Source: Methylorubrum populi
GTDB lineage: Bacteria; Pseudomonadota; Alphaproteobacteria; Rhizobiales; Beijerinckiaceae
DNA: 64,000 bases
NCBI RefSeq assembly: GCF_002355515.1
Contig: NZ_AP014809.1
Span: 1,120,001-1,184,000 of the forward strand
Direction of reading: 5' to 3'
Under the pieces are notes generated by a model. The model was given only the letters and a program-made list of their open reading frames with translations, was not told the origin of the DNA and made no database searches. The first letter of the stretch is position 1, and every line of letters begins with the position of its first letter. Position numbers and translations under genes: made by a program. Positions 47,267-57,745 of the stretch are shown here, one piece after another.

Positions 47267-47415
47267 CGTGATGGTCGCAGCCCACGAGGCAGCGCACGGT
47301 CCGGGTCTTGGGAGGAACAATCAGCCAACGCGCCGCAAGCAATGCGCGACATAAATCAGGCTGAAAAATACTTCGGTTTTCCAAAGCAAGGCCTCGTGCC
47401 TTGCTTTTTGTTTTT
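47267..47415 (+). ncRNA. Candidate small RNA upstream of proS
   Basis: A unit of about 145 nt bounded by a promoter (47232-47260) and an intrinsic terminator, with no convincing reading frame. It can fold: UCAGCC (47321-47326) pairs with GGCUGA (47359-47364), with CGCGC (47329-47333) to GCGCG (47344-47348) nested inside, then GAAAA/UUUUC around an UUCG-containing loop, then the terminator hairpin. CACGAGGC (47283-47290) is complementary to the terminator left arm and loop, so an alternative fold is possible. Length would suit 6S RNA, but I cannot confirm identity. It lies in the 476-bp gap between proS and the DUF1467 gene, which also contains the proS promoter. Confidence 0.5.
47383..47415 (+). 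terminator. Strong intrinsic terminator
   Basis: AAAGCAAGGC (47383-47392) and GCCTTGCTTT (47398-47407) form a perfect 10-bp stem around the loop CTCGT, followed by TTTTTGTTTTT. The T-run is on the plus strand, so it ends a plus-strand transcript. On the minus strand the stem is followed by only three Ts, so it could act weakly after the DUF1467 gene. Confidence 0.85.
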
Positions 47416-47478
47416 GCACTGAGCTTGCCCTGTAGTCGGCTCGATATTTAGCTCCCGGGCGGAGTGCAGCTTTCGCCG

Positions 47479-47817
47479 CTACAGGCGGGCCAGCGGGAAG
47501 ATCAGCAGCGCTGCGAAGAACGCCACCGCAGCCAGAATGGTGGTCAGCAGAGCTTTCTCGCGCAGGCGCGGGCTGGCGGGCGCCCCCGGATCCTGGCCGG
47601 GCACCAGCCGCTGCGGGTCCGCCTCGGCGGCATTGCCCAGCGGCAGGATCGCGAACAGGAAGGTCCACCACAGCACGAAGTAGAGCGCCAGCGCGCCGAA
47701 CACCGTCAGGTCGAACCCCTTCACGGCCACCGCCGCGAACAGCGCGATCAGCACGGCCACCGTCAGGAGGGTCAGGGGCGTCGAGGCGGTCAGGATGCGC
47801 AGGGGCGAGCGGGTCAT
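47479..47817 (-). CDS. DUF1467 membrane protein
   Basis: A 112-aa integral membrane protein with two or three spans (LTLLTVAVLIALFAAVAV, FGALALYFVLWWTFLFAILP, LLTTILAAVAFFAALLIFP) and the DUF1467 signature WWTFLFAILPLG followed by PGQDPGAPASPRLREK. Its function is unknown; it is found next to mce in many rhizobia. I start at ATG 47817. It is downstream of mce by 69 bp and probably part of that transcript. Confidence 0.88.
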   Translation of the reverse strand: MTRSPLRILTASTPLTLLTVAVLIALFAAVAVKGFDLTVFGALALYFVLWWTFLFAILPLGNAAEADPQRLVPGQDPGAPASPRLREKALLTTILAAVAFFAALLIFPLARL

Positions 47818-47886
47818 CGTCTTCGAACACTCGTGAAAACGGCCGGGCTGGCGCCCGACCGACAATCTCGAACCGGGGCCGATCGC

Positions 47887-48291
47887 TCAGACCTGCTCCA
47901 GCTCCACCAGCGTCCCCAGGAAGTCCTTGGGGTGGAGGAAGATCACCGGCTTGCCGTGGGCGCCGATCTTCGGCTCGCCGGTGCCGAGCACGCGGGCGCC
48001 CGCCGCCTTCATCTGGTCGCGGGCAGCGATGATGTCCTCGACCTCGTAGCAGACATGGTGGATGCCGCCGGCCGGGTTCTTGTCGACGAAGCCCTGGATG
48101 GTCGAGTTCTCGCCCAGCGGCGACATCAGCTCGACCTTGCTGTTGGGCAGTTCCACGAATACCACCGTCACGCCGTGTTCCGGCTGCGGCAGCGGCTCGG
48201 TCACCTTGGCGCCGAGCGTGTCGCGGTAGACCGCGGTCGCCGCATCGAGATCCTTCACCGCGATGGCGACGTGGTTGAGCCGTCCGATCAT
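47887..48291 (-). CDS. mce: Methylmalonyl-CoA/ethylmalonyl-CoA epimerase
   Basis: A 134-aa enzyme of the vicinal-oxygen-chelate superfamily that interconverts the stereoisomers of methylmalonyl-CoA (and ethylmalonyl-CoA). The metal ligands are visible in RLNHVAIAV (H7), PAGGIHHVCYEV and a C-terminal GTLVELEQV. In methylotrophs such as Methylorubrum extorquens it acts in the ethylmalonyl-CoA pathway that regenerates glyoxylate, and also in propionate use. GGAGG lies closely upstream of ATG 48291. It sits between rnj (148 bp) and the DUF1467 gene. Confidence 0.93.
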   Translation of the reverse strand: MIGRLNHVAIAVKDLDAATAVYRDTLGAKVTEPLPQPEHGVTVVFVELPNSKVELMSPLGENSTIQGFVDKNPAGGIHHVCYEVEDIIAARDQMKAAGARVLGTGEPKIGAHGKPVIFLHPKDFLGTLVELEQV

Positions 48292-48439
48292 GCTTGCCTC
48301 CCTCCCTGTCTTCTCGAGCGTCACGCCCGGCGCGTCTCGCCGGGCCTCGTGAAAGGATCCCGCGCGCCTCGCTCTCCGGCAAGGTCGCGCATCCCGACGG
48401 CCCGCGCCCGCTCGCCGAGGCGATGCGGGCGCGAGGCGA

Positions 48440-50113
48440 TCACACCTCCACCACCTGCACGTGGCAGGCGGGCTTCTTGCCCCAGGCCTCGTTGACGGCG
48501 GAGCGCACGGCGCGATCGACCGCGATCTCCACGGCCTCCGAGTCCTTCATCTTGCCGCGCGACAGGCCGTTGATCGTCCGGTTGACGGTGTCGACCACGG
48601 TGTCGAGCAGGGGCTCGCCGCTGCGCCCGCGATTGGGCAGGCCCATGATGTCGACCGCCGGCTCCCCGGCCATCTCGCCGCGCTCGTCGATGGCGAGCGC
48701 CACCGAGACGAGGCCGGTCTGCGACAGCTTGCGCCGCTCGGGGATCGCTCGGTCCTTCGAGTCGATGAGGACGTTGCCGTCTTTGTAGAGCCGCCCGGCG
48801 CGGACATGCTCGACCACCTCCGGCTTGCCAGGCGCGAGGCGGACCACCGCGCCGTTGCGGGCCTTCACCACGGTCTCGACGCCCTGCGAACGGGCGAAGC
48901 GCGCATGCTCGTCGAGATGCAGGGCCTCGCCGTGGACCGGCACCACCGCCTTCGGCCGCGTCCACGAATACATCGCCACCATCTCCTCGCGGCGGGGATG
49001 GCCGGAGACGTGGACGAGTTCGGTGCGGTCGGTGATGACCTCGATGCCGTCCTCGATCAGGTCGTTGATGATGGCGCCGACATCGCGCTCGTTGCCGGGG
49101 ATGGCGCGGGAGGAGAAGATCACCCGGTCGCCGGCGGTCAGCGAGATCGCCGGGTGGTCGTGGCGCGAGACCCGCGACATCGCCGCCCGCGGCTCACCCT
49201 GCGAGCCGGTGAGCAGGCAGACCACCTTGTCCCGCGGCACGTGCGAGTAGGAATCGGCCGAGAGGAAGTCCGGCAGCCCGTCGAGGTAGCCGCATTCGCG
49301 GGCGACATCGATGACCCGGTCCATGGCGCGCCCGACGGCGATCACCTGCCGGCCGCAGGCCTGGGCGGCCTCCGCCACCGCGCGGATGCGGGCGACGTTG
49401 GAGGCGAAGGTCGTCACCGCGACGCGATGGGGCGCGTTCTCGATCAGCTTGCGCAGGGTCGCGGAGACCTCGGCCTCGCTCGGCGAGCGGCCCTCGCGCA
49501 GCACGTTGGTCGAGTCGCAGATGAGGGCGAGGATGCCCTCGTCGCCCAGCGCGGTGAAGGCTTCCGGCGAGGTCGTGTCGCCGGCCACCGGCGTGTCGTC
49601 GAGCTTCCAGTCACCGGTATGCAGCACGAGGCCGTGCTCGGTGCGGATCGCCACCGCGTTCGATTCCGGGATCGAGTGCGCCACCGGCACGAACTCGATC
49701 TCGAACGGACCGACGGTGACGCGCCGGCCCGGCTTGACCTCGCGCAGATCGACCTTCGGCGCGCCGGGCTCCGAGAGGCGGCGAGTCTCCAGAAGGTTCT
49801 TGGCGAAGCGCGTGGCGTAGACCGGGGCCTTGAGCCGCGGCCACAGTTCCGAGATCGCGCCGATATGGTCCTCGTGCGCGTGGGTGATGAAGATGCCCAG
49901 AAGGTCCTTCTTGCGCTCCTCGATGAAGGTGAGGTCGGGGAACATCAGGTCGATGCCGGGCAAGCCTTCCTCGCCGGCAAAGCCCATCCCGCAATCGACC
50001 ATGATCCATTTGCGCTGCTTCTCGGGCCCGATGCCGTAGAGGCCCGCATTCATCCCGATCTCGCCCACGCCGCCGAGCGGCACGAAGACGAGTTCGTCCT
50101 GCCGTGTCGTCAT
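48440..50113 (-). CDS. rnj: Ribonuclease J
   Basis: A 557-aa metallo-beta-lactamase-type nuclease with 5'-3' exo- and endonuclease activity on RNA. The metal motif is HAHEDHIG (78-85); later ligands are in VAHSIPESNA and HTGDWKLD, and the beta-CASP part has DSTNVLREGRS and TTFASNVARI, then SGHPRREEM and VPVHGE. Alphaproteobacteria use RNase J together with RNase E for RNA decay and 23S rRNA 5' maturation. It lies 19 bp after birA on the same strand, as in many relatives. Confidence 0.95.
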   Translation of the reverse strand: MTTRQDELVFVPLGGVGEIGMNAGLYGIGPEKQRKWIMVDCGMGFAGEEGLPGIDLMFPDLTFIEERKKDLLGIFITHAHEDHIGAISELWPRLKAPVYATRFAKNLLETRRLSEPGAPKVDLREVKPGRRVTVGPFEIEFVPVAHSIPESNAVAIRTEHGLVLHTGDWKLDDTPVAGDTTSPEAFTALGDEGILALICDSTNVLREGRSPSEAEVSATLRKLIENAPHRVAVTTFASNVARIRAVAEAAQACGRQVIAVGRAMDRVIDVARECGYLDGLPDFLSADSYSHVPRDKVVCLLTGSQGEPRAAMSRVSRHDHPAISLTAGDRVIFSSRAIPGNERDVGAIINDLIEDGIEVITDRTELVHVSGHPRREEMVAMYSWTRPKAVVPVHGEALHLDEHARFARSQGVETVVKARNGAVVRLAPGKPEVVEHVRAGRLYKDGNVLIDSKDRAIPERRKLSQTGLVSVALAIDERGEMAGEPAVDIMGLPNRGRSGEPLLDTVVDTVNRTINGLSRGKMKDSEAVEIAVDRAVRSAVNEAWGKKPACHVQVVEV

Positions 50114-50132
50114 CTTGTTCGTCTATCCAGTC

Positions 50133-50981
50133 TCAGACCGCCGTCGCGGCACTTCCGAAATGCACCTCGCCCGCCGTCACGGTTCGTCGGGTTCCATCCG
50201 GGGCGAGGATCACGAGCCGCCCCCCCTCGTCGATCGTTTCAAAGATGCCCGTCAGCGTGACTTCGGCCATGCGAACCGACACGGGGGCCCCTACCCCCGC
50301 CGCGCGCTCCAGCCACCGCCGCCGGATATTCGAGAATCCGCGCCCCTTGTTCCAGATCCGGACGGCTTCGACAAACCGTTCCGACAGGAATTCGAGCAGC
50401 CTCGGCGCATCCGCCGCGGAAAAAGCCGAAAGCGCCGCCGCCGGATAGGGCAAACCCTCGGGCGCCGCAGCGACATTGACGCCGAACCCGACCACCACGG
50501 CCCGCCGCCCGCCCGGAAGCGTCTCGGCCTCCAGCAGGATGCCGGCGAGTTTATGGCCGTCGGCGAGCACGTCGTTGGGCCATTTCAGATGGATGGCGGC
50601 CGGTGCGGAGGCAAGAGCGTGCGGCGCCGCGGCATCCGCTCGCCCCGCCTGCGAGGCAAGCGGAGCGGGGTCCAGGCGGCACGCATCCCTGATCGCATCG
50701 ACCAACGCCACGCCGGCCACGAAGCCGAGGGTCGCCACCATCTCCGGCGCGACACCGGCCACCGGCAGCAGCAGGCTCGCGGCGAGGTTGCCCTCCGGCG
50801 AGGTCCAGGCGTTGCCGCGGCGGCCGCGGCCCGCCTCCTGGCGGCGGGTCGTGACCCAGAGCGGACCCGACTCGCCGCCATGGGCGAGGCGCATCGCCTC
50901 GCTGTTGGTCGAGTCGAGCCGGTCGTGGCTGTGGAGCCGGTATCCCTCGGACCGGGCCGCTGGGCTCAGCCGGAACTGCAT
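50133..50981 (-). CDS. birA: Biotin-[acetyl-CoA-carboxylase] ligase
   Basis: A 282-aa biotin protein ligase that forms biotinyl-AMP and transfers biotin to carboxylases. Key blocks: DRLDSTNSEAMRLA, the adenylate loop GRGRRGNAWTSPEGNL (51-66), and HLKWPNDVLADGHKLAGIL. It has no N-terminal DNA-binding domain, so it is a class I ligase and not a repressor. An alanine-rich insert (about 110-135) is specific to this group. It begins 6 bp after nuoN on the same strand and is probably on the nuo transcript. Confidence 0.93.
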   Translation of the reverse strand: MQFRLSPAARSEGYRLHSHDRLDSTNSEAMRLAHGGESGPLWVTTRRQEAGRGRRGNAWTSPEGNLAASLLLPVAGVAPEMVATLGFVAGVALVDAIRDACRLDPAPLASQAGRADAAAPHALASAPAAIHLKWPNDVLADGHKLAGILLEAETLPGGRRAVVVGFGVNVAAAPEGLPYPAAALSAFSAADAPRLLEFLSERFVEAVRIWNKGRGFSNIRRRWLERAAGVGAPVSVRMAEVTLTGIFETIDEGGRLVILAPDGTRRTVTAGEVHFGSAATAV

Positions 50982-50987
50982 CCGCCT

Positions 50988-52427
50988 TTAGAACAGCGAC
51001 TTGGCGGCGTCCCCGGCCGCGGCGACGAGCGGCGCCGGGATCAGGAAGAACAGCACCACGACGGCGCTCGACACGCCGAGCACGATCGCCGAGCCCGGCG
51101 GGATCCGCTCATAGGGGGCCTTGGCCTCGTCGAAGTACATCACCTTGACGAGGCGCAGGTAGTAGAACGCGCCGACCACCGAGGTCACCACGCCGACGAC
51201 CGCGAGCGTCACCAGCCCCGCCTTGATGGCGGCGGCGAAGACGTAGAACTTCGCGAAGAACCCGGCGAGCGGCGGAATGCCGGCCAGCGAGAACATCATC
51301 GCGGCAAGGCAGAAGGCCAGCCAGGGATGGGTGCGCGAGAGGCCCGAGAGATCGTCGATCGTCTCGAACATCTTGTCCTTGCGGCGGAGCGACAGCAGCA
51401 CCGCGAAGGCGCCCAGCGTCATGGCGAGGTAGATCACCATGTAGATGACCACGCCGCGCACCCCCTCCTCCGAGCCGGCGGCGAGGCCGATCAGCGCGTA
51501 GCCGACATTGCCGATGGAGGAATAGGCCATCAGGCGCTTGATGTTGCGCTGGCCGATGGCGGCGAAGGACCCGAGCGCCATCGAGGCGATCGAGACGAAC
51601 ACGATGATCTGCTGCCAGACCGCGGTGACGTCGGGGAAGGCGCCGATGAAGACGCGCACCGTCATCGCCATGGCGGCGACCTTCGGCGCAGAGCCGAAGA
51701 AGGCGGTGACCGGGGTCGGCGAGCCCTCGTAGACGTCCGGCGTCCACATGTGGAACGGCACCGCCGCGAGCTTGAAGGCGACGCCGGCGGCGACGAACAC
51801 GATGCCCAGCACGATGCCGAAGCTCGACGGACCGTTCAGCGCCGTGACGATGCCGGGGAACGAGACCGTGCCGGTGAAGCCGTAGACCAGCGAGGCGCCG
51901 TAGAGCAGCATGCCGGAGGAGAGCGCGCCGAGCACGAAGTACTTCAGGCCGGCTTCCGTGGACTTCACGTCGTCGCGGTGGAAGGCGGCGATGACGTAGG
52001 CGGCGAGCGATTGCAGTTCGAGGCCGAGATACAGCGAGATCAGGTCGTTGGCGGAGGCCATGACCAGCATGCCGATGGTGCAGAGCACGATCAGGATCGG
52101 GTACTCGAACCGGTCGATGCGCTCGCGCTGGAAGTAGTCCCGCGAGAGCAGGATCGTCGCCGCGGAGCCAATCAGGATCAGTGCTTTCATCACCCGCGCA
52201 AACGGGTCGGCGATGAAGGCGCCGTTCAGCGTCGTCACGTTGCCCGTCTGCGAGACGACGAGGAAGAAGGTGAAGATCAGGAGGATCAGCGCACCGACGT
52301 TGACGCCCTCGGACGAGCGCTCGCCGCGCCACGCCCCGTAGAGGACGAGCAGCAGAGCGCCGATGCTCAGGACGATCTCCGGCAGGACCGGCGTGATCGC
52401 CGGCAGGACGGACTGGATCGGGGTCAT
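50988..52427 (-). CDS. nuoN: NADH-quinone oxidoreductase subunit N
   Basis: A 479-aa antiporter-like membrane subunit of Complex I with 14 predicted helices, one of the three proton-pumping channels. The conserved block [29 protein letters not shown] (about 210-238) contains the channel lysine, and [14 protein letters not shown] follows. Its ATG overlaps the nuoM stop by 4 bp (52424-52427). Last nuo gene before birA. Confidence 0.96.
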   Translation of the reverse strand: MTPIQSVLPAITPVLPEIVLSIGALLLVLYGAWRGERSSEGVNVGALILLIFTFFLVVSQTGNVTTLNGAFIADPFARVMKALILIGSAATILLSRDYFQRERIDRFEYPILIVLCTIGMLVMASANDLISLYLGLELQSLAAYVIAAFHRDDVKSTEAGLKYFVLGALSSGMLLYGASLVYGFTGTVSFPGIVTALNGPSSFGIVLGIVFVAAGVAFKLAAVPFHMWTPDVYEGSPTPVTAFFGSAPKVAAMAMTVRVFIGAFPDVTAVWQQIIVFVSIASMALGSFAAIGQRNIKRLMAYSSIGNVGYALIGLAAGSEEGVRGVVIYMVIYLAMTLGAFAVLLSLRRKDKMFETIDDLSGLSRTHPWLAFCLAAMMFSLAGIPPLAGFFAKFYVFAAAIKAGLVTLAVVGVVTSVVGAFYYLRLVKVMYFDEAKAPYERIPPGSAIVLGVSSAVVVLFFLIPAPLVAAAGDAAKSLF

Positions 52428-54007
52428 CGCGCGGCGGCCTCGACGGTTTTTTGGGAGGCGTGAGCCGCCGCCTTCTCCGCCGCGGCGGATTGTGCGGCCT
52501 TGGCTGCGGCCTCGGCGGTCTGGGTGGTGGCGAGCGCGGCCCGCATGTTCTGCATCAGCGCCTCGGTGGACGGCGCGAACGTGTCGAGCACGGGGGCCGG
52601 GTGGACGCCGTACCAGATCGTCAGCGCGACGAGCGGCGCGATGATGATCTTCTCGCGGTTATCGAGATCGAGGATGCCCTGGAGATTGGGCTTGTCGAGC
52701 TTCCCGTAGATCACCCGGGCGTAGAGCCACAGGGCGTAGCCGGCCGAGAGGATGATGCCGAAGACCGAGAAGAAGGCCACCGTCGGGTTGGCGCGGAAGG
52801 CGCCCATCATCGCCAGGAACTCGCCGACGAAGCCCGACGTGCCCGGCAGGCCGACATTGGCCATGGTGAAGACCATCATCGCCGCGGCGTAGAGCGGCAT
52901 CCGCTTCACGAGACCGCCATAGGCCGCGATCTCGCGGGTGTGCATCCGGTCGTAGACGACGCCGACGCAGAGGAAGAGCGCGCCCGAGACGATGCCGTGC
53001 GAGATCATCAGGAACAGCGCGCCCTGGATGCCCTGCTCGTTGAGGGTGAACAGGCCGAGCGTCACGAAGCCCATATGCGCCACCGACGAGTAGGCGATCA
53101 GCTTCTTGATGTCGGTCTGCATCATCGCGGTGAGCGAGGTGAAGATGATCGCGATCACCGACAGGGCGAAGACGAGCGGCGCGAACTCGGTGCTCGCATC
53201 CGGCAGCATCGGCAGCGAGATCCGGATGAAGCCGTAGCCGCCCATCTTGAGCAGGATGCCGGCCAGGATCACCGAGCCCGCGGTCGGCGCCTCGACGTGG
53301 GCGTCGGGGAGCCAGGTATGGACCGGCCACATCGGCATCTTCACCGCGAAGGAGGCGAAGAAGGCGAGCCACAGCCACCATTGCAGGCCGACGGGGAAGC
53401 GGTGCTGGAGGAGCGTCGGGATGTCGGTGGTGCCGGCCTCCCAGTACATCGCCATGATGGCGAGCAGCATCAGCACCGAGCCGAGCAGGGTGTAGAGGAA
53501 GAATTTGAAGCTCGCGTAGATGCGCCGCTTGCCGCCCCAGATGCCGATGATGAGGAACATCGGGATCAGGCCTGCCTCGAAGAACAGGTAGAACAGCACG
53601 AGATCGAGGGCGCAGAACACGCCGATCATCGTCGTCTCGAGGACGAGAAAGGCGACGAAGTACTCCTTCACCCGATTCTCGACCGAGAGCCACGAGGCGC
53701 CGATGCAGAACGGCATCAGGAAGGTGGTCAGCAGGATCAGCGGCATCGAGAAGCCGTCGACGCCGAGCTTGAACCGGATCGTCTCGGCCAGCCACGCATG
53801 GCTCTCCACGAGCTGGAAGCTCGGGCTCGCCACGTCGTAGCGGGCCCAGGCCACCAGCGAGAGCAGGAAGGTGACGACCGTGGTGATCAGCGCGGCCCAG
53901 CGGGCGTTGCGCTTCACGGCCTCCGTCTCCTCACCCAGGGTCAGGATGAAGGCGGCGCCCGCGAGCGGGACGATCAGGAGCCCGGAGAGAATACCGAGGC
54001 CGAGCAT
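52424..54007 (-). CDS. nuoM: NADH-quinone oxidoreductase subunit M
   Basis: A 527-aa Complex I membrane subunit with 14 helices. The proton-channel motifs are [31 protein letters not shown] and [14 protein letters not shown], and a conserved glutamate is in [20 protein letters not shown] start at ATG 54007 ([11 protein letters not shown]), which overlaps the nuoL stop by one base; an upstream in-frame ATG would overlap nuoL further. A long Ala/Gln/Lys-rich tail (about 495-527) is unusual but consistent with a soluble C-terminal end. Confidence 0.96.
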   Translation of the reverse strand: MLGLGILSGLLIVPLAGAAFILTLGEETEAVKRNARWAALITTVVTFLLSLVAWARYDVASPSFQLVESHAWLAETIRFKLGVDGFSMPLILLTTFLMPFCIGASWLSVENRVKEYFVAFLVLETTMIGVFCALDLVLFYLFFEAGLIPMFLIIGIWGGKRRIYASFKFFLYTLLGSVLMLLAIMAMYWEAGTTDIPTLLQHRFPVGLQWWLWLAFFASFAVKMPMWPVHTWLPDAHVEAPTAGSVILAGILLKMGGYGFIRISLPMLPDASTEFAPLVFALSVIAIIFTSLTAMMQTDIKKLIAYSSVAHMGFVTLGLFTLNEQGIQGALFLMISHGIVSGALFLCVGVVYDRMHTREIAAYGGLVKRMPLYAAAMMVFTMANVGLPGTSGFVGEFLAMMGAFRANPTVAFFSVFGIILSAGYALWLYARVIYGKLDKPNLQGILDLDNREKIIIAPLVALTIWYGVHPAPVLDTFAPSTEALMQNMRAALATTQTAEAAAKAAQSAAAEKAAAHASQKTVEAAAR

Positions 54008-56133
54008 CAGTGGGTCCCCCCAGGCACGCCGGAGACGAGGTACCACGTGATCAGGCCGGCGACCCCGACGAGCATCACGAAGGCGTAGTGGTAGACGTAG
54101 CCGGTCTGGAGGCGGACCACGCCACGGGTGATGTCCACGACCCGGGCCGAGATGCCGTTCGGGCCGAAGCCGTCGATGATCCGGCCGTCACCCTCCTTCC
54201 AGAGGAACAGGCCGAAGTTCTTGGCCGGGCGCACGAAGATCCGGTCGTAGATCTCGTCGAAGTACCACTTGTTGAGCAGGAAGCGGTACAGGATTGGCTG
54301 AGACTCCGCGATGCGGTGCGGCATGTCGGGCCGGCGGATATACATCCAGAAGGCCAGCAAGAAGCCGAGCACGAGCATCACGAAGGGCGAGGCGGCGACC
54401 CAGCCCGGCGCGTCGTGGATCTTGTGCATGATGTCGTTGCCGGACCCGTGCGGGAGCGCGTGGCCCCAGAACTTGTCCATGTCGTGCCCGATGAACCGGT
54501 CCTTGAAGATCAGGCCGGCGAACAGGGCGCCAAAGGCCAGGATGCCGAGCGGGATCGTCATCACGAGCGGGCTCTCGTGCGGCGTGTGGGCGTGATCGTC
54601 GTGGTGCTCGATCGCGCTGTGCGAGGCGGGCTCGACGTCGTGGCCCTTGTCATCGTGGGCGACGCCCTCGTGATGCCCCGGCGCGCCGTCGGCCTGGTGG
54701 GACGAGGCGGCATGGGCGGTCGCCGCATGGGCATGATCATCCGCGGCATGCGCGTGATCGTCGTGACCGTGGGCGCCGTGCGCCACCCAGCGCTGCGGTC
54801 CCTCGAAGGTGAGGAAGAACAGGCGCCAGGAGTAGAACGAGGTCATCAGCGCGGCGATCACCGTGGCGAGGAACGCCAGGACGTGGCCGGGGCGGTCGGA
54901 CATGTAGGCCGCCTCGATGATCGCGTCCTTCGAGTAGTAGCCCGAGGTAAACGGGAAGCCGATCAGCGCGATCGTGCCGATCGTCATCATCGCCGTGGTG
55001 AAGGGGATGTAGCGGCGCAGGCCGCCCATGTTCCGCATGTCCTGCTCGTGGTGCATCGCATGGATGACCGAGCCGGCGCCGAGGAACAGCAGCGCCTTGA
55101 AGAAGGCGTGGGTGAAGAGGTGGAACACGCCCGTGGCGTAGGCGCCGACGCCGAGGCCGACGAACATGTAGCCGAGCTGCGAGCAGGTCGAGTAGGCGAT
55201 GACCCGCTTGATGTCGTTCTGCACGAGGCCGACGGTCGCCGCGAAGAAGGCGGTGATGCCGCCGATGACGGTGACGACGGTGAGCGCGGTCGGGGCCAGC
55301 TCGAACAGCGGCGACAGGCGCGCGACCATGAACACGCCGGCGGTCACCATGGTGGCGGCGTGGATCAGCGCCGAGACCGGAGTCGGGCCCTCCATCGCGT
55401 CGGGGAGCCAGGTGTGCAGCAGGAACTGCGCCGACTTGCCCATCGCGCCCATGAACAGGAGCAGGCAGGCGAGCGTCAGGGCGTGCCAGTCATGGCCGAG
55501 GAAGTGGAAGGTCGCGTCCTTCAGCTCCGGCGCCTTGGCGAAGATCGCGTCGAAACCGACCGAGCCCGTCAGGACGAAAACGAGGAAGATGCCGAGCGAG
55601 AAGCCGAAATCGCCGACGCGGTTGACGATGAAGGCCTTCATCGCCGCGGCGTTGGCCGAGGGCTTCTCGTACCAGAAGCCGATCAGCAGGTAGCTCGCGA
55701 GGCCGACGCCCTCCCAGCCGAAGAACATCTGCACGAGGTTGTCGGCCGTCACCAGCATCAGCATGGCGAAGGTGAACAGCGACAGGTAGGCGAAGAAGCG
55801 CGGCCGGTGCGGATCCTCGTGCATGTAGCCGATGGAGTAGAGGTGCACGAGGGTCGAGACCGAGGTCACGACGACGAGCATCACCGCGGTCAGCGTGTCG
55901 ACCTTGAAGGCCCAGTCGACCACGAGGTCGCCGGCCGAAAACCACTGCGCGACGGGCACGGTCTCGGCGCGGCCGTCTCCGGTCACGAGGAAGAAGGCGC
56001 CCCAGGACAGCAAGGCCGCGAAGGCAAGGCAGCCCGTCGTCACGAGCTCGCTCATCCGTGCGCCGATCAGCCGGCCGAACAGGCCGGCGATCAGGGCGCC
56101 GATCAGCGGGAAGAAGACGATCGCGTGATACAT
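54007..56133 (-). CDS. nuoL: NADH-quinone oxidoreductase subunit L with His-rich loop
   Basis: A 708-aa Complex I membrane subunit, with 16 helices expected including the long lateral helix at its C-terminus. Channel motifs: [53 protein letters not shown] and [20 protein letters not shown]. Between about residues 450 and 521 is a loop with roughly 25 histidines and many Asp/Ala ([20 protein letters not shown]). Histidine-rich loops here occur in other alphaproteobacterial NuoL proteins but this one is long. Starts at [14 protein letters not shown], 61 bp after nuoK. Confidence 0.96.
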   Translation of the reverse strand: MYHAIVFFPLIGALIAGLFGRLIGARMSELVTTGCLAFAALLSWGAFFLVTGDGRAETVPVAQWFSAGDLVVDWAFKVDTLTAVMLVVVTSVSTLVHLYSIGYMHEDPHRPRFFAYLSLFTFAMLMLVTADNLVQMFFGWEGVGLASYLLIGFWYEKPSANAAAMKAFIVNRVGDFGFSLGIFLVFVLTGSVGFDAIFAKAPELKDATFHFLGHDWHALTLACLLLFMGAMGKSAQFLLHTWLPDAMEGPTPVSALIHAATMVTAGVFMVARLSPLFELAPTALTVVTVIGGITAFFAATVGLVQNDIKRVIAYSTCSQLGYMFVGLGVGAYATGVFHLFTHAFFKALLFLGAGSVIHAMHHEQDMRNMGGLRRYIPFTTAMMTIGTIALIGFPFTSGYYSKDAIIEAAYMSDRPGHVLAFLATVIAALMTSFYSWRLFFLTFEGPQRWVAHGAHGHDDHAHAADDHAHAATAHAASSHQADGAPGHHEGVAHDDKGHDVEPASHSAIEHHDDHAHTPHESPLVMTIPLGILAFGALFAGLIFKDRFIGHDMDKFWGHALPHGSGNDIMHKIHDAPGWVAASPFVMLVLGFLLAFWMYIRRPDMPHRIAESQPILYRFLLNKWYFDEIYDRIFVRPAKNFGLFLWKEGDGRIIDGFGPNGISARVVDITRGVVRLQTGYVYHYAFVMLVGVAGLITWYLVSGVPGGTH

Positions 56134-56194
56134 GGGTCGGTCATGCCTCGCAGCAGGCGGACGAAGGGGACGGGGCTCTCTTCGGGAGGGAGCG

Positions 56195-56500
56195 TCAGCC
56201 CTTCATCATGCTCACGTCCTCGACGGCGATGGAGCCGCGGTTGCGGAAGAACACCACCAGGATCGCCAGACCGATCGCGGCCTCGGCCGCGGCCACCGTC
56301 AGCACGAACAGGGCGAAGACCTGCCCGGTGATGTCGTTGAGATGGGTCGAGAAGGCGACGAGGTTGATGTTCACGGCGAGCAGGATCAGCTCGACCGACA
56401 TCAGGATGACGATGACGTTCTTGCGGTTGATGAAGATGCCGAGCACGCCGAGCGTGAACAGGATCGCGGCAACCGTGAGATAGTGGCTCAGTCCGATCAT
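56195..56500 (-). CDS. nuoK: NADH-quinone oxidoreductase subunit K
   Basis: A 101-aa three-helix membrane subunit of Complex I. The conserved glutamates of the proton path are in [17 protein letters not shown] and [16 protein letters not shown]. Length is typical. It follows nuoJ by 5 bp and precedes nuoL by 61 bp in the operon. Confidence 0.97.
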   Translation of the reverse strand: MIGLSHYLTVAAILFTLGVLGIFINRKNVIVILMSVELILLAVNINLVAFSTHLNDITGQVFALFVLTVAAAEAAIGLAILVVFFRNRGSIAVEDVSMMKG

Positions 56501-56505
56501 GGGCC

Positions 56506-57126
56506 TCAGACCTCCACGCCCTGCCGCGAGGGCACCTTGATGGTATCGACCGCCATCGTCTGCGTGCGGGCGTTCTGCACGGAGATGTTCTGGCGCTTCA
56601 CGCCGGTGCGCTCGCGCAGGGTCAGCACGATGGCGCCGATCATCGCGACCAGCAGGATCAGGCCGGCGATCTGGAAGGCGTAGACGTAGTCCGTGTAGAG
56701 CACGCGGCCGAGCGCCTCGGTGTTGGTGGCGGTCTCGCCGTGGGCCGCGCGGCCGAGCGGCGCCTGAACGAGGCCCGGATCGATGGTCCAGGTGCCCACC
56801 ACCAGCAGCAGCTCGATCAGGAAGATCGCGCCGATCAGGCCGCCGATTGGCAGGTAGCGCTGGAAGCCCTGGCGGAGCGCGGCGAAGTCCACGTCGAGCA
56901 TCATCACGACGAAGAGGAACAGCACCGCCACCGCGCCGACATAGACGACGACGAGAATCATCGCCAGGAACTCGGCGCCCATCATCACGAACAGCCCGGC
57001 GGCGTTCACGAAGGCGAGGATCAGGAACAACACCGAGGTGACGGGGTTCCTGGCAGCGATCACCATGAAGCCCGAGGCCACGGCGAGGCTGGCGAAGAGA
57101 TAGAAGAAGGCGGCGGCTGCGGTCAT
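56506..57126 (-). CDS. nuoJ: NADH-quinone oxidoreductase subunit J
   Basis: A 206-aa membrane subunit with five helices. Family blocks are [52 protein letters not shown]. The C-terminal [19 protein letters not shown] tail is typical of alphaproteobacteria. It forms part of the membrane arm next to NuoA and NuoK. A 117-bp gap separates it from nuoI, longer than elsewhere in the operon. Confidence 0.96.
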   Translation of the reverse strand: MTAAAAFFYLFASLAVASGFMVIAARNPVTSVLFLILAFVNAAGLFVMMGAEFLAMILVVVYVGAVAVLFLFVVMMLDVDFAALRQGFQRYLPIGGLIGAIFLIELLLVVGTWTIDPGLVQAPLGRAAHGETATNTEALGRVLYTDYVYAFQIAGLILLVAMIGAIVLTLRERTGVKRQNISVQNARTQTMAVDTIKVPSRQGVEV

Positions 57127-57243
57127 GCGATTTTCAGCATCGGCCGCTCGGTCGAGCGGCTCCCTTCTGCCTCGGTGGACCCTCGGCCGCAGGCGGCGGC
57201 CCGTCTATAGATCTGGGCTGTGCAAGGCACAACCGGCGGCGGA

Positions 57244-57732
57244 CTAGCGGTAGGGCGCGTCCATCGCGATGTTGCGGGCGATCTCGCGCTCCCAGCGGTC
57301 GCCATTCTCGAGCAGCTTCTGCTTGTCGTAGAGCAGCTCCTCGCGGGTCTCGACCGAGAACTCGAAGTTCGGGCCCTCGACGATGGCGTCCACCGGGCAG
57401 GCCTCCTGGCACATGCCGCAATAGATGCACTTCACCATGTCGATGTCGTAGCGCGTGGTGCGCCGCGTGCCGTCATTGCGGCGCGGGCCCGCCTCGATGG
57501 TGATCGCTTGCGCGGGGCAGATGGCCTCGCAGAGCTTGCAGGCGATGCAGCGCTCCTCGCCGTTGGGGTAGCGGCGCAGGGCGTGCTCGCCGCGGAAGCG
57601 CGGTCCGCGATGGCCCATCTCGAAGGGGTAGTTGATCGTGGCCTTTGGCTTCAGGAAGTACCTCATGGCGAGGAAGAACCCCGACACGAACTCCTTCAGG
57701 AGAAGGCTTCTGGCGACCTGATCGAGCTTCAC
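57244..57732 (-). CDS. nuoI: NADH-quinone oxidoreductase subunit I
   Basis: A 162-aa subunit that holds two [4Fe-4S] clusters (N6a and N6b) carrying electrons toward quinone. The ligand motifs are [16 protein letters not shown] and [16 protein letters not shown]. An N-terminal amphipathic part ([20 protein letters not shown]) attaches it to the membrane arm. Starts 13 bp after nuoH. Confidence 0.97.
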   Translation of the reverse strand: MKLDQVARSLLLKEFVSGFFLAMRYFLKPKATINYPFEMGHRGPRFRGEHALRRYPNGEERCIACKLCEAICPAQAITIEAGPRRNDGTRRTTRYDIDMVKCIYCGMCQEACPVDAIVEGPNFEFSVETREELLYDKQKLLENGDRWEREIARNIAMDAPYR

Positions 57733-57745
57733 GGCGCGATCCTTC

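Noticed and set aside
47283..47396. An attenuator or T-box controlling proS
   Set aside because: The terminator T-run is on the plus strand, while proS is on the minus strand, so it cannot attenuate proS.
47157..47422. Short plus-strand frames (65 and 78 codons) over the candidate small RNA
   Set aside because: One reads through the terminator hairpin and neither has a placed ribosome site; an RNA gene explains the promoter and terminator better.
48461..50260. A 599-codon plus-strand frame opposite rnj, and similar long frames opposite the nuo genes
   Set aside because: Composition-driven shadows of conserved minus-strand genes.
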